Shown one piece after another: positions 45,012-54,097 of a stretch of DNA of 64,000 nt; position 1 is the first letter of the stretch; each line of letters opens with the position of its first letter. The DNA comes from an uncultured Sulfurovum sp. (GTDB lineage Bacteria > Campylobacterota > Campylobacteria > Campylobacterales > Sulfurovaceae). The stretch lies in assembly GCA_902727855.1 (NCBI GenBank), contig CACVAS010000058.1, positions 284,567 to 348,566 on the forward strand, read 5' to 3'. The position numbers and the translations under genes are program-made. The notes beneath the pieces are model-generated. The model was not told the origin of the DNA, did no database searches, and saw only the letters and a program-made list of their open reading frames with translations.

Positions 45012-48000
45012 CTAATTACTAAGCTCCATAGCCATCTTCTTAGCCCCTTTAAAGTCAGCTTTTCCAGTACCTAACTTAGGCAGATCCTCTACTTTAAAAT
45101 ACTCAGATGGTACAAAAAGAGGATTCATTTCTATGGCTTTTATTTTCTCTTTTAAACTATCTATTTGCATTTCGCCCTCTAGTAAAAGCACCAGCTTCTC
45201 ACCCTTTTTTTCATCAGGTAAAGCAGAAATAGAAATTTGGTCATTCTCGCCTAAGACATTAGCTATTTCACGTTCTACGAGTCCTAGACTTACCATCTCT
45301 CCTGCGACTTTTGCAAAACGACTGTAACGGTCTACAATAGTAAGAAATCCATCTTTGTCTACACGCCCTTTGTCTCCGGTAACATACCAGCGTATACCAT
45401 CTATCTCTTTGATGACCGACGCCGTTTTTTCTGGGTCAGCTATATACCCTTTCATAATTTGTGTGCCCCCTATGAGTATCATACCCTCATCTCCAACTGC
45501 TAGTTCCTCAAAACTATCTGGATCTACTATCTTGAAACTTGACCCTGGTAGAGGTAGTCCCACTGTGCCTATTCGCTGTCCTTCTTGTACTTTCCATGAG
45601 TCCTGCATGAGTACATCCTGCATGTTTCCTGAGGCTACTGGTGTGGTCTCTGTAGCTCCATACCCCTCGTATACCTCTAGTCCAAACTTCTCTTTAAATG
45701 CATCTCGTATGCTATTTGGCAACTTTTCTGCTCCAGCAATGACCATACGTATATGAGAAAACATCTGAGGAAGTACCTTTTTATTTCGTGTGTAAAGTCT
45801 TAAGAAGGTAGCTGTACCTAGTAAAAAAGTAGCTTCATATTTAGCAGAAAGCTTCCCTATGCCTACACCGTCAGTTGGGTCAGGGTGGGCTGCTACAGGA
45901 ATGCCTTCTATTAGCGGTAAAAGTGTAGTAACCGTGAGTCCAAAAGAGTGAAATATAGGTAAGGTTCCCAGTATCAGGTCTTGTTCTGTTGGGTTAAGTA
46001 GCGTCACTGTTTGTTTAATGTTACCCATCATATTTTTATGGCTTAATTCTATGCCTTTAGGTGTACCCTCAGAACCTGAGGAAAAGAGTATCGCAGCAGT
46101 GTCATAACTCTTTGCATTTTTCACAAATAGCATAGAGAGTATCTTTGCAGGTAGCAACTTTACACTCATAAGCATCAGTAGACTTTTTACCTTAGAGAGT
46201 TTGGCTTTGACATCTTCTAAATAAATAACTTCAACATTTTTGAGTACCTCACTCATATCAAAACCTTTTGCTTTAAGTTTAGATAAAAATTGGCGTGAGG
46301 CAACGACTTTTGTGACGTTTGCTATGTTTATTGCATGATTAATGCTAGCATCACCTGCAGAGTAGTTTAAGTTGACAATCGTCTTACCCAAACTTAATAT
46401 CGCCATATTTCCCAAAGAACCCCCTACAGAAGTGGGTAATAATACGCCAATATTTTGACTACTTTTAAGCTTAGGTTTTAAAGCACTTGCCATCATCAAT
46501 GTACCTGTGATAAAACGATGCCCATTGACCTCTACCCCCGTAGAGTCTGCCATACAAAGTTTAGAACCTACACCTTTAGCTGACTTTATCCATGCTTTTT
46601 GTAATGAAGGTAGGGTATCTGCATAGGTATCCCAACTAGATACAGAGAGGTTAAATACTGACTTTTTCACCTCTGTTGCATTACTGTGTATATCTATAGG
46701 TTTTCCAAAATGTACAGAAATCTCTTTATTCCGTCTATTTTTCATCTTTTGTGAAGCGTAAGAGAAATTATCTTCCCATAAACCATGTAAGTAAAAAGGT
46801 ACAATCACGCCCTCATCTAACTCTTTTGTCGCCATTTCAAACCCACGTTGAAACTCACCTAGCTGCCCATTTCGAGAGAGATGACCTTCTGGAAAAAGCG
46901 CTACAGTCTCACCTTTTTTAAGTGCCCCTGTAACCAAAGAGAGTGCGGTTTTACTGCCCCTACTTGAGATAGGGATGACCTTAAAAAAGTTTAAAAATGG
47001 CTTCATGTACCACTTCTCATAATACGAACGCTCCATCACAAAGCGTATTTGCTTAGGGTATGCCATTTGCAATATAGCCCAATCCAAATAAGAAACGTGA
47101 TTTCCCAAAAGTAGTATGCCCTTATCTGACTCTACATTTTGCAATCCATCAACATGTAATTTATATCTAAACCGTAAGATAATACGAACAAAATAACGCA
47201 CCAATGATTGAGGTAATACATAGAGTGTATACCCCATACCCACAAAAGCTACTGTGGCTATAAAGTACAATAATAGCGTTGAAGACCAACCTAAATAACC
47301 AAAAAGGGCTGTAATAATTAAAAACCCAAACATACTGACATTTTGTACAAAGTTATTACCAGCTAGTACTTTGCCTAGTATTTTCCCAGGAGCTAGAAAT
47401 TGTATCATTGCATTGAGTGGTACTAAAAATAGTCCTGCTGAAAAACCAAATACAAACAATGCGACACCCAAAGAAGATAAGGTATTTAAGTTTGGTATAA
47501 AATAGAGTGATATTGCAACACCTAGCGCACCAATGGGTATAGTCCCCGTCTCAATATAATTCCTACTCATCCGTCCTGCAAACAATGACCCTACAATCAT
47601 ACCCAAACCTGCCAGTGTCAACAAACCTTGGACTATAACTGTATCGGTTATATCCATTGTACGTTTAAGATAGTCTCCAAAGACTGCCATAAGCACTTGC
47701 GAAACACCCCATAATATAGCCAAACCAATAATACTCAACCATACCGTTCTATGCTCTTGGAGTACGCCCAAATTTCGCTTAAGATAGTTTAGATTTTGAT
47801 ACTCCTTCACTTTAAAGACCATCTTCTCATCAATCTCTTGTTTTTTAAACTTTTTCACAAGCCTACGTGCAAGTATGTATTCAACTATACTGGCACCTAT
47901 TAGAAGATATCCTACAGGTGCAATGTAGCGGAGTATTTCAGAAGGTACCAAAGAACGATTGTCTAAAAAATACTCAAAAAATATAGAGTAGACTACTGCC

Positions 48001-48461
48001 CCTGCCAAAATAGAAACAATAGTCACCGCCTGCACCAATGCGTTTGCCAAAGCCAAATTTTGCGTGCCAGTCATCTCTTTAATAAGCCCATACTTTGCAG
48101 GTGAATAGATAGCAGACTGTGCAGCAAGTACAAAAGTAAGTCCAAAAGCTACCCAAAACCATCCCAAATAATAACTCAGTAAAATAAGCGTGGTAATCCC
48201 CACTGCTGCTAAAGAAGCGTACTCAACTACTTTTACTTTAGGGTATTTATCCGAAATGTGCCCAGCAGGAGAGAAGAGAAATATAAAAGGCAAAAGTATC
48301 AAAGCATTGACAATGGCTGTAAGCACTATCAGTTCAGAACCATCATAGGCTTTAAAAATAGTATTTTGCAAAATAATCTTGTGTCCTAAGTCGGTCATGG
48401 CATTAAGTAAAATAATCAATATATACGGGGTAAATCCAGATATTTTAAATAAACTTCTCAT
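45012..48461 (-). CDS. MFS transporter - PlsC acyltransferase - acyl-ACP synthetase fusion (LplT-Aas type)
   Basis: A 1149-residue three-domain protein. Residues 1-415 are an MFS transporter of the LplT type (FLFSPAGHISDKYPKVK and 12 TM segments). Residues about 430-615 are a 1-acylglycerol-3-phosphate acyltransferase domain with the catalytic HX4D in GNHVSYLDW and FPEGHLSRNG. The rest is an AMP-forming acyl ligase: LFSSGSEGTPKGIELSHKN, VYEGYGATETTPVAS, WYVTGDKGRVDKDGFL and GTGKADFK with the catalytic Lys. Together such fusions import lysophospholipid and reacylate it (LplT/Aas). It is the second gene of the MerR-led operon and overlaps merR by 1 bp. Confidence 0.93.
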   Translation of the reverse strand: MRSLFKISGFTPYILIILLNAMTDLGHKIILQNTIFKAYDGSELIVLTAIVNALILLPFIFLFSPAGHISDKYPKVKVVEYASLAAVGITTLILLSYYLGWFWVAFGLTFVLAAQSAIYSPAKYGLIKEMTGTQNLALANALVQAVTIVSILAGAVVYSIFFEYFLDNRSLVPSEILRYIAPVGYLLIGASIVEYILARRLVKKFKKQEIDEKMVFKVKEYQNLNYLKRNLGVLQEHRTVWLSIIGLAILWGVSQVLMAVFGDYLKRTMDITDTVIVQGLLTLAGLGMIVGSLFAGRMSRNYIETGTIPIGALGVAISLYFIPNLNTLSSLGVALFVFGFSAGLFLVPLNAMIQFLAPGKILGKVLAGNNFVQNVSMFGFLIITALFGYLGWSSTLLLYFIATVAFVGMGYTLYVLPQSLVRYFVRIILRFRYKLHVDGLQNVESDKGILLLGNHVSYLDWAILQMAYPKQIRFVMERSYYEKWYMKPFLNFFKVIPISSRGSKTALSLVTGALKKGETVALFPEGHLSRNGQLGEFQRGFEMATKELDEGVIVPFYLHGLWEDNFSYASQKMKNRRNKEISVHFGKPIDIHSNATEVKKSVFNLSVSSWDTYADTLPSLQKAWIKSAKGVGSKLCMADSTGVEVNGHRFITGTLMMASALKPKLKSSQNIGVLLPTSVGGSLGNMAILSLGKTIVNLNYSAGDASINHAINIANVTKVVASRQFLSKLKAKGFDMSEVLKNVEVIYLEDVKAKLSKVKSLLMLMSVKLLPAKILSMLFVKNAKSYDTAAILFSSGSEGTPKGIELSHKNMMGNIKQTVTLLNPTEQDLILGTLPIFHSFGLTVTTLLPLIEGIPVAAHPDPTDGVGIGKLSAKYEATFLLGTATFLRLYTRNKKVLPQMFSHIRMVIAGAEKLPNSIRDAFKEKFGLEVYEGYGATETTPVASGNMQDVLMQDSWKVQEGQRIGTVGLPLPGSSFKIVDPDSFEELAVGDEGMILIGGTQIMKGYIADPEKTASVIKEIDGIRWYVTGDKGRVDKDGFLTIVDRYSRFAKVAGEMVSLGLVEREIANVLGENDQISISALPDEKKGEKLVLLLEGEMQIDSLKEKIKAIEMNPLFVPSEYFKVEDLPKLGTGKADFKGAKKMAMELSN

Positions 48462-49123
48462 TAGACATCCTTTTTCATTTTTGCATGATGCGATTGAACC
48501 GTATGCATGTTGAAAATGTAAGGCTTAAGCTTGAGAATAAGATCAAAAATAAGTTCATACCTTGCATTATGAGAGCTTGTATCTTCATCTAAAAGGTCTG
48601 AGCCTACTTCATTTTCTCTGTCTGCTAAAACCTTGGCATCTTCTACATAGTCATCTAGAAGGGTAAAATCAAGTCCTAACGCTTTTGCTCTAGTAAGTAT
48701 TTCAGCAATCTCAATTTCTTGACTAGAAAAACCTTTTGCACGCTCAAACAAATATCCTCTGGCTTGATAAGCCATTAATGTTTCTTCATCCATCTCAACA
48801 ATTTCTAAAAAGTCACCCCTACTGTACCACACATTGTCACGCCCTCCAGAGATAAGCTCTAAGGACTGCACCATCGTTTCAAAAGAACCATCAAAATCAA
48901 AATGGTTGTCTTGAAAAATACTTTGTATCTGTGCAATGGAGTAAGAGAAGTTATGCTGTAGGTATTTTATAAACTTAAGTATCTGTACACAAGACTCATC
49001 ATAGAGGTGTACATTGGGTTTAGGTTTAGAAGGTTCAGGAAGTAACCCCTCTTTTATATAGTAGAGTATGGTAGATTTACTCTCTGAAGTTTGGAGCATT
49101 AAGTCTTTCATTTTAAGTGCCAT
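48461..49123 (-). CDS. MerR-family transcriptional regulator
   Basis: A 220-residue DNA-binding protein. Residues 1-70 form the winged helix: MKDLMLQTSESKSTILYYIKEGLLPEP with the typical YYxxEGLLP segment, then a wing NVHLYDESCVQILKFIKYLQ. The remainder is a helical effector/dimerisation region with no cysteines positioned as in metal sensors, so an organic ligand such as a fatty acid is likelier. AAGGA precedes the ATG. It heads the five-gene lipid-like operon and probably controls it through the palindrome and promoter at 49151-49197. Confidence 0.88.
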   Translation of the reverse strand: MALKMKDLMLQTSESKSTILYYIKEGLLPEPSKPKPNVHLYDESCVQILKFIKYLQHNFSYSIAQIQSIFQDNHFDFDGSFETMVQSLELISGGRDNVWYSRGDFLEIVEMDEETLMAYQARGYLFERAKGFSSQEIEIAEILTRAKALGLDFTLLDDYVEDAKVLADRENEVGSDLLDEDTSSHNARYELIFDLILKLKPYIFNMHTVQSHHAKMKKDV

Positions 49124-49150
49124 CGCTAATCCTTTTAGGTTATTGATGAC

Positions 49151-49197
49151 AGTATAAACTATTTTAACTTAAAGTGTAAAGTGATGCTTTACACTTT
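49151..49197 (-). promoter_or_regulatory. Candidate promoter and palindrome upstream of merR
   Basis: Reading the minus strand, TTTACA (49175-49180) and TATACT (49151-49156) are separated by 18 bp, longer than the usual 17 and compatible with MerR-type activation. A perfect 11-bp palindrome AAAGTGTAAAG-TGATG-CTTTACACTTT (49171-49197) overlaps the -35. It could be the regulator's operator, or the hairpin terminator of recA, which ends 11 bp upstream. Confidence 0.55.
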
Positions 49198-49207
49198 TTA
49201 TATTTAC

Positions 49208-50242
49208 CTACTCTCCACTATCACTGGTGTCAACTTCAAGTCCTTCTCCCCAACCAAGCGCTTCTTTAATCTTGCCTTCTATCTCTGCCATCATTTCAGG
49301 GTTCTCTTTGATGGTTACTTTGGCATTCTCTTTACCTTGCCCTAACTTTTCTGTCCCATAGCTAAACCATGCACCAGATTTATCGACGATGTCCATTTTA
49401 ACACCATAGTCAATAAGCTCACCGACAAACGAAATACCCTCACCAAACATAATATCAAACTCTGCTTGTCTAAATGGAGGGGCAACTTTATTTTTAACTA
49501 CTTTTGCTTTAACACGGTTACCTATACTCGATTCTCCTTGCTTCAGTGTTGCAATACGTCTTACATCAATTCTTACAGAACAGTAAAACTTTAAAGCATT
49601 ACCACCTGTGGTAGTCTCTGGAGAGCCATATCCCATGGTGCCTATTTTCATACGAATTTGGTTAATAAATATTACGGTTGTATTGGTTTTATGTAAAATA
49701 GCTGTTAACTTACGAAGTGCCTGAGACATAAGTCTAGCTTGAAGTCCTACATGCGTATCACCCATGTCTCCTTCTATCTCAGTTTTAGGTGTAAGTGCTG
49801 CAACAGAATCTACAATAATCAAATCAACCGCGCCGGAACGTGCCAATGTTTCAAGTACATCCAAGGCTTGTTCCCCAAAATCTGGCTGAGATACTAGTAA
49901 ATTATCTGTATCTACGCCTAAATTTTTAGCATAGACTACATCAAGCGCATGTTCTGCATCTATAAATGCACAAACCATCTCTTTTTTCTGAGCAGAAGCA
50001 ATGGTCTGTAAGGCAAGCGTTGTCTTACCAGAAGACTCAGGCCCATAAATTTCAATAATACGCCCTTGAGGGATTCCTCCAATGCCTAACGCCATATCTA
50101 GTCCAAGTGAGCCCGTAGAGATAGACTCAATAGGTTCAAACTCTTTATCTCCCAATCTCATGAGCGTACCTTTACCAAACGACTTATCTATCTGCTTGAT
50201 TGCCATGTCTAGTGCTTTTTGTTTGTTTGCGTCCATTGCCAT
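49208..50242 (-). CDS. recA: RecA recombinase
   Basis: A 344-residue homologous-recombination ATPase. Walker A is [13 protein letters not shown], followed by FIDAEHALD, Walker [11 protein letters not shown], loop L1 region [20 protein letters not shown] and L2 [26 protein letters not shown]. The track start at 50248 leaves only one base to the AAGGAT site; ATG 50242 ([11 protein letters not shown]) is seven bases from AAGGA and is preferred. No LexA-type operator was seen upstream, consistent with lack of LexA in this phylum. The acidic C-terminus (EVDTSDSGE) is normal. Confidence 0.98.
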   Translation of the reverse strand: MAMDANKQKALDMAIKQIDKSFGKGTLMRLGDKEFEPIESISTGSLGLDMALGIGGIPQGRIIEIYGPESSGKTTLALQTIASAQKKEMVCAFIDAEHALDVVYAKNLGVDTDNLLVSQPDFGEQALDVLETLARSGAVDLIIVDSVAALTPKTEIEGDMGDTHVGLQARLMSQALRKLTAILHKTNTTVIFINQIRMKIGTMGYGSPETTTGGNALKFYCSVRIDVRRIATLKQGESSIGNRVKAKVVKNKVAPPFRQAEFDIMFGEGISFVGELIDYGVKMDIVDKSGAWFSYGTEKLGQGKENAKVTIKENPEMMAEIEGKIKEALGWGEGLEVDTSDSGE

Positions 50243-50386
50243 TGTCATATCCTTAACCTTAATATTGAAGTAATTTTATCTAAATAATGCGGGTTTATTT
50301 AGTCATAGGAGTAGTTTAATAGAATTTTGAGAAAAAGATAGAAAAGATGTCAAATTGTCATGTTTTTGAAGTGATTTGTTTTATTT

Positions 50387-50415
50387 AAGAGAAAATAGAC
50401 GTGTCTATTTCTCTT
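50387..50415. terminator. Stem-loop at the end of the small membrane peptide gene
   Basis: AAGAGAAAATAGAC and GTCTATTTCTCTT pair along 13 bp with one bulged A; the stem covers the stop codon of the 59-aa gene. It probably terminates that transcript before recA, though only weak T-rich sequence follows. Confidence 0.55.
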
Positions 50416-50584
50416 CTGTAGGCTCTTTTTTAGGGATAATAGTATGTGTAGTATCTCCTTGATCTTTTCTAAATTTTTGCTCACTAGGATCTGCTCTCAT
50501 GACATTTAACATTAAAAACATATATCCACCCACAAAAAAGACCATAAAACAAAACGTGATAAACAATATCCAACCTAAACCCAT
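50405..50584 (-). CDS. Small single-pass membrane protein (59 aa), below the ORF-track cutoff
   Basis: Hand translation gives 59 residues starting MGLGWILFITFCFMVFFVGG, with one TM segment, a short MLNVMRADPSEQKFRKDQ juxtamembrane part and a hydrophilic tail ending KKEPTEEK. The ATG at 50584 has AGAAGGGG five bases upstream, an excellent site, and the composition is that of a real protein. It fills most of the 440-bp gap between recA and mqnD. The layout resembles small accessory subunits of membrane complexes or positive-inside anchor peptides, but I do not recognise the family. Confidence 0.8.
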   Translation of the reverse strand: MGLGWILFITFCFMVFFVGGYMFLMLNVMRADPSEQKFRKDQGDTTHTIIPKKEPTEEK

Positions 50585-50715
50585 AAAAACCCCTTCTAAT
50601 ACACTTTATATGTGCCTCATTATACTCTTTGTAGCCTTATGTTAAAATACTTCTACTAAAAACCAAATTTATATCGTTCAGCGTCACTAATTTGGGATAT
50701 AATGAAAGAGAAACT

Positions 50716-51582
50716 ATGTCTAAAACAATCCAGCTAGCCCACTCTCCAGATGCCGATGATATCTTTATGTACTTTGCTATTAAATTTGGCTGGGTTGATA
50801 CTAAAGAGTATGATTTTACCAATATTGGGCTAGACATAGAAACCCTCAATGTCGAGGCGCTTAAAGGTACCTATGATGTCTCTGCAATCAGTTTTGGTAT
50901 GTACCCACTCATAAAAGATGAGTACGCCATGCTCCGTACCGCTGTGAGTTTTGGTGAGGGGTATGGCCCTAAACTCATACGGCGTAAAGAGAAAAAGCTA
51001 AAACGAAACTTTAAAGTAGCCCTTTCTGGCAAATACACAACCAATGCTATGCTCTTTCGTATCTATTACCCAGATGCACGCCCCATATACATGGATTTTT
51101 TAGAGATAGAAGAAGCTGTAGTCTCTGGTAAGGTAGATGCAGGGGTGCTCATACATGAATCTATCCTAGATTTTGATGAAAGTCTAGAAGTAGAAAAAGA
51201 GCTATGGGATATTTGGGTCGAACTTGCAGGAGAGGGATTACCTCTTCCACTTGGTGGCATGGCAATTCGTCGTTCACTTCCTCTCAACCGTGCCATAGAG
51301 ATAGAAAATATTCTTATAGAAGGTGTCAAAGTAGCCAATGAGAAAAAAGAGGAACTCTGTACCAAACTTGAAGCAGACAATCTTGTACGAATCTCTGATG
51401 AGATGCTAACAAAATACCTAGACATGTACGCCTCAGATGAATCCGTAGAGCTCTCATCGCTACAACTGGAAGCACTAGACAAACTCTATGAACTAGGATT
51501 CAAACATGGCTTATGGGATACTGCTATAAAAACAGTGGATTATCTTATTCCTAAAGAGTATGCAGATTTACGGAATTCCTAG
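50716..51582 (+). CDS. mqnD: 1,4-dihydroxy-6-naphthoate synthase (futalosine-pathway menaquinone synthesis)
   Basis: A 288-residue enzyme of the MqnA/MqnD substrate-binding-protein-like fold. Motifs that fit MqnD rather than MqnA are AHSPDADDIFMYFAI, DIETLNVEALKG, GEGYGPKLI, SGKYTTNAMLF, VDAGVLIHES (with the catalytic His) and GLPLPLGGMAIRR. It cleaves cyclic dehypoxanthine futalosine, giving 1,4-dihydroxy-6-naphthoate for menaquinone in anaerobic and microaerobic respiration. The track start is TTG 50692; ATG 50716 (MSKTIQLAHSP) follows AAAGAGAAAC. Its stop codon directly abuts the ATG of the KAP-type gene. Confidence 0.93.
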   Translation: MSKTIQLAHSPDADDIFMYFAIKFGWVDTKEYDFTNIGLDIETLNVEALKGTYDVSAISFGMYPLIKDEYAMLRTAVSFGEGYGPKLIRRKEKKLKRNFKVALSGKYTTNAMLFRIYYPDARPIYMDFLEIEEAVVSGKVDAGVLIHESILDFDESLEVEKELWDIWVELAGEGLPLPLGGMAIRRSLPLNRAIEIENILIEGVKVANEKKEELCTKLEADNLVRISDEMLTKYLDMYASDESVELSSLQLEALDKLYELGFKHGLWDTAIKTVDYLIPKEYADLRNS

Positions 51583-53400
51583 ATGAGTAATAAGCAACAA
51601 ATAGAAGACGCTTTAAAAAGCTTAATCCTTAATGATGATAGAGAATTTGTTGCTATGCTTTCTGGGGAATGGGGTATAGGGAAGACTTATTTTTGGAATA
51701 AATTTAAAAATAATTTTTTGCAACCCGAACATGATTTTATGAGAGGAGATAAACCAAAAAATAAAGATGTTGTTTATATTTCTTTATTTGGTAAAAATTC
51801 TTTAGCAGATATAGAAACTGCAATTGTAGCGAAGCTATATAAATATAATAAAGGTTTAAAAAAATATACTAAACACTTAGACACTGTTAGCAATATGGCG
51901 TCAAAAGCAATCGGCTTGCCTATAAACGTTTCTTCTGGCTCACTTTTATCACTGTTTTGCCCTAGCAATTTTAAAAATATCATTATTTGTTTTGATGATT
52001 TTGAGAGATTGTCAGACAAAGTACCTTTAAAAGATGTCATGGGACTCATCTCTCAATTTAAAGAACAAAAAGAGTCTAAAGTTATTATGATACTCAATGA
52101 AAAAGAGCTCGATAAACTTTCAGATATTGATGGTAAAAAACATGATGAGATATTTTCCCTTTATAAAGAAAAGATTGTCGATTATAGTTTTCACTATATC
52201 CCTAGCCAAGACGAATTATTTGAGGCTATCAAAGAGGGTATAAAGGAAATAAGTTTTTGTGAACATGAAGTTATATATGCTTTTTTCAAGAAAATAGAGT
52301 TAAAAAATATTCGCATTATGAAGCAGGCACTTTATCAATTAGAATATTTTAACTTTATCAAGGATAATCATTTTGATGCAAAAGTAATTAATGAGTTTAT
52401 TGAGATAGCTTTGAATCTTTTTGTATTTAAGACTAAGAGTAATTATACTTATTCAGAATTTTACGATTTCAAAGCGTATACACCAAGTGGAATACTAGAA
52501 TCTGCAGCTAAAATTATGAATTCCCCTATAGATAAAGAAGATTATACAATAAATGAAAAGCATGAAATAAACTTTAAAAATTATTATATTCTCTCCACTG
52601 GCTACCATACTGAATTATATTATTCAATAAATAAAGATGTAATTGAAGAAATTGTATATGGATTTATAGATAATCATAGTTTAAGGAAGCAAGACCTACA
52701 AAAACAACTAGAAAAAAACAACAAAAGTCTTGATTCGTATGATATTAGAAATGAAATATCGGAACTGAATACAAGATTTTACACAGATTTCTCTGTTTCA
52801 AACAATGAAATAGCAAAACAATTATTTAACTTACTCAATACACATAAAGATGTTATGCATCGCCTATTTCATTATAGCGACTATAAGGCATTCATAGTAA
52901 ATATCAATACATTTTCACAAGAAACAACAAACGAGGCATTTGAACAAGAAATTGCAAAAAAGTATATAGTTTTCTATAGTGATAACCCCGATGAGGATAG
53001 ATGGGGTTCATTAGACATAGAAGGTGGCCAATTAAATTTACTAATTTCAGATTATTCTTTGGCACATACGTATATAAGTGAATATAAAAAAAAGACTCTA
53101 AAAATTACTCCCGAAGAACTTCTTTCAGTTATAGCAAATACATTAAATCAGAAATATCTTTCAGAAGACAATGCCTTCAAGTTTAATCAAATTTCTAGTA
53201 AGGACTATGAGAAACAAATAAAAGAAAATCCTGACTTTATTCAACCACTAGTTAGATTTTTAAAAATGCCTGATTCAAGGGAGGTGAGAAAAAACATTAT
53301 TAACGCACTAAAATCTTTACAGAAAGAAAATGATGACTATGCATGGAAGGTAGACAAAATATTTAAAAGTTCTGAAATTAAAATTGAGGATGAAGACTAA
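51583..53400 (+). CDS. KAP-type P-loop ATPase, candidate defence gene
   Basis: A 605-residue predicted cytoplasmic ATPase. Walker A is GEWGIGKTYF at residues 28-37, and the KAP-like Walker B is NIIICFDDFERLSDK around 132-146. A helical region follows (160-260, with IRIMKQALYQLEYF as the sensor/arginine-type helix), and then a long, lysine- and asparagine-rich C-terminal half with no domain I know. KAP NTPases are frequent in anti-phage systems. The ATG immediately follows the mqnD stop (TAGATG). Base composition is more AT-rich than mqnD and murB, which fits transfer. Function in defence is an inference from family and from the HEPN neighbour. Confidence 0.85.
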   Translation: MSNKQQIEDALKSLILNDDREFVAMLSGEWGIGKTYFWNKFKNNFLQPEHDFMRGDKPKNKDVVYISLFGKNSLADIETAIVAKLYKYNKGLKKYTKHLDTVSNMASKAIGLPINVSSGSLLSLFCPSNFKNIIICFDDFERLSDKVPLKDVMGLISQFKEQKESKVIMILNEKELDKLSDIDGKKHDEIFSLYKEKIVDYSFHYIPSQDELFEAIKEGIKEISFCEHEVIYAFFKKIELKNIRIMKQALYQLEYFNFIKDNHFDAKVINEFIEIALNLFVFKTKSNYTYSEFYDFKAYTPSGILESAAKIMNSPIDKEDYTINEKHEINFKNYYILSTGYHTELYYSINKDVIEEIVYGFIDNHSLRKQDLQKQLEKNNKSLDSYDIRNEISELNTRFYTDFSVSNNEIAKQLFNLLNTHKDVMHRLFHYSDYKAFIVNINTFSQETTNEAFEQEIAKKYIVFYSDNPDEDRWGSLDIEGGQLNLLISDYSLAHTYISEYKKKTLKITPEELLSVIANTLNQKYLSEDNAFKFNQISSKDYEKQIKENPDFIQPLVRFLKMPDSREVRKNIINALKSLQKENDDYAWKVDKIFKSSEIKIEDED

Positions 53401-53503
53401 TGAAGTTCAATACCCAACGGCTACACCTCAAAGGATGCAGACTTACAAAGGGAATTTCATCTATATTATATACAAACGTAAATCATAAGTCAAGGTGTCT
53501 ATA

Positions 53504-54097
53504 ATGAACGAAATACTTATCAATACATTTATTTCACCCTCAAGGTTCTCAAAATATAAAACGCTTGCAAACTATGAAGAAAACCTTATTTCTTCTAAAC
53601 AATATTATATACCCCTATCTATACTAGAAGTTTCACTTAGAAATGCCATCAATAACCACTTTGAAAAAATGTATGGACGAGGATGGCTATTACATCAAGC
53701 AAGTTTCCTCCGAAATGATTTGGTACGCAAGATAGATGAAGCCAAATTAAAACTAAACGCACGCAATGAAAACATCAATAAAGAAAAACTTGTTGCTGAA
53801 TTATCCTTTGGTTTTTGGACTTCACTTTTTAAAGTGCCCTATGCTAAACAAATGAGAACCTATGACCTAAAAAGAATTTTTCCAAATCTTCCACCTAAAC
53901 ATAAAGAGTTAATCGATAGAGCTAAACTTTCGACTAGGCTAAATCATATCCGTGCTTTTAGAAATAGGATTTCTCATCATGAGAAAATTACAGATAAGTC
54001 TGAATTCAAAAATATAGGAATAGAGATAAACTCCATATTATTTTACTTTGATGAAGATATTTTGGCATTTTCCAAAAGGCTTAATCATGTTCACTAA
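53504..54097 (+). CDS. Abi-like HEPN-domain protein, candidate RNase effector
   Basis: About 197 residues of the Abi_2/AbiD-like family. The helical PLSILEVSLRNAINNHFEKMYGRGWLL is typical, as is GFWTSLF in the middle. The HEPN catalytic motif R-x4-H is seen in IRAFRNRISHHEKI (Arg153, Asn154, His158 with my start). HEPN proteins of this type cut RNA and cause abortive infection. ATG 53504 has AAGG eight bases upstream and is preferred to GTG 53495. It follows the KAP gene by 103 bp with no gene in the gap, and its last 11 bp overlap murB. Confidence 0.87.
   Translation: MNEILINTFISPSRFSKYKTLANYEENLISSKQYYIPLSILEVSLRNAINNHFEKMYGRGWLLHQASFLRNDLVRKIDEAKLKLNARNENINKEKLVAELSFGFWTSLFKVPYAKQMRTYDLKRIFPNLPPKHKELIDRAKLSTRLNHIRAFRNRISHHEKITDKSEFKNIGIEINSILFYFDEDILAFSKRLNHVH

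Noticed and set aside
51066-51482. Minus-strand ORF of 138 aa, Ser-rich
   Set aside because: It is the antisense shadow of mqnD.
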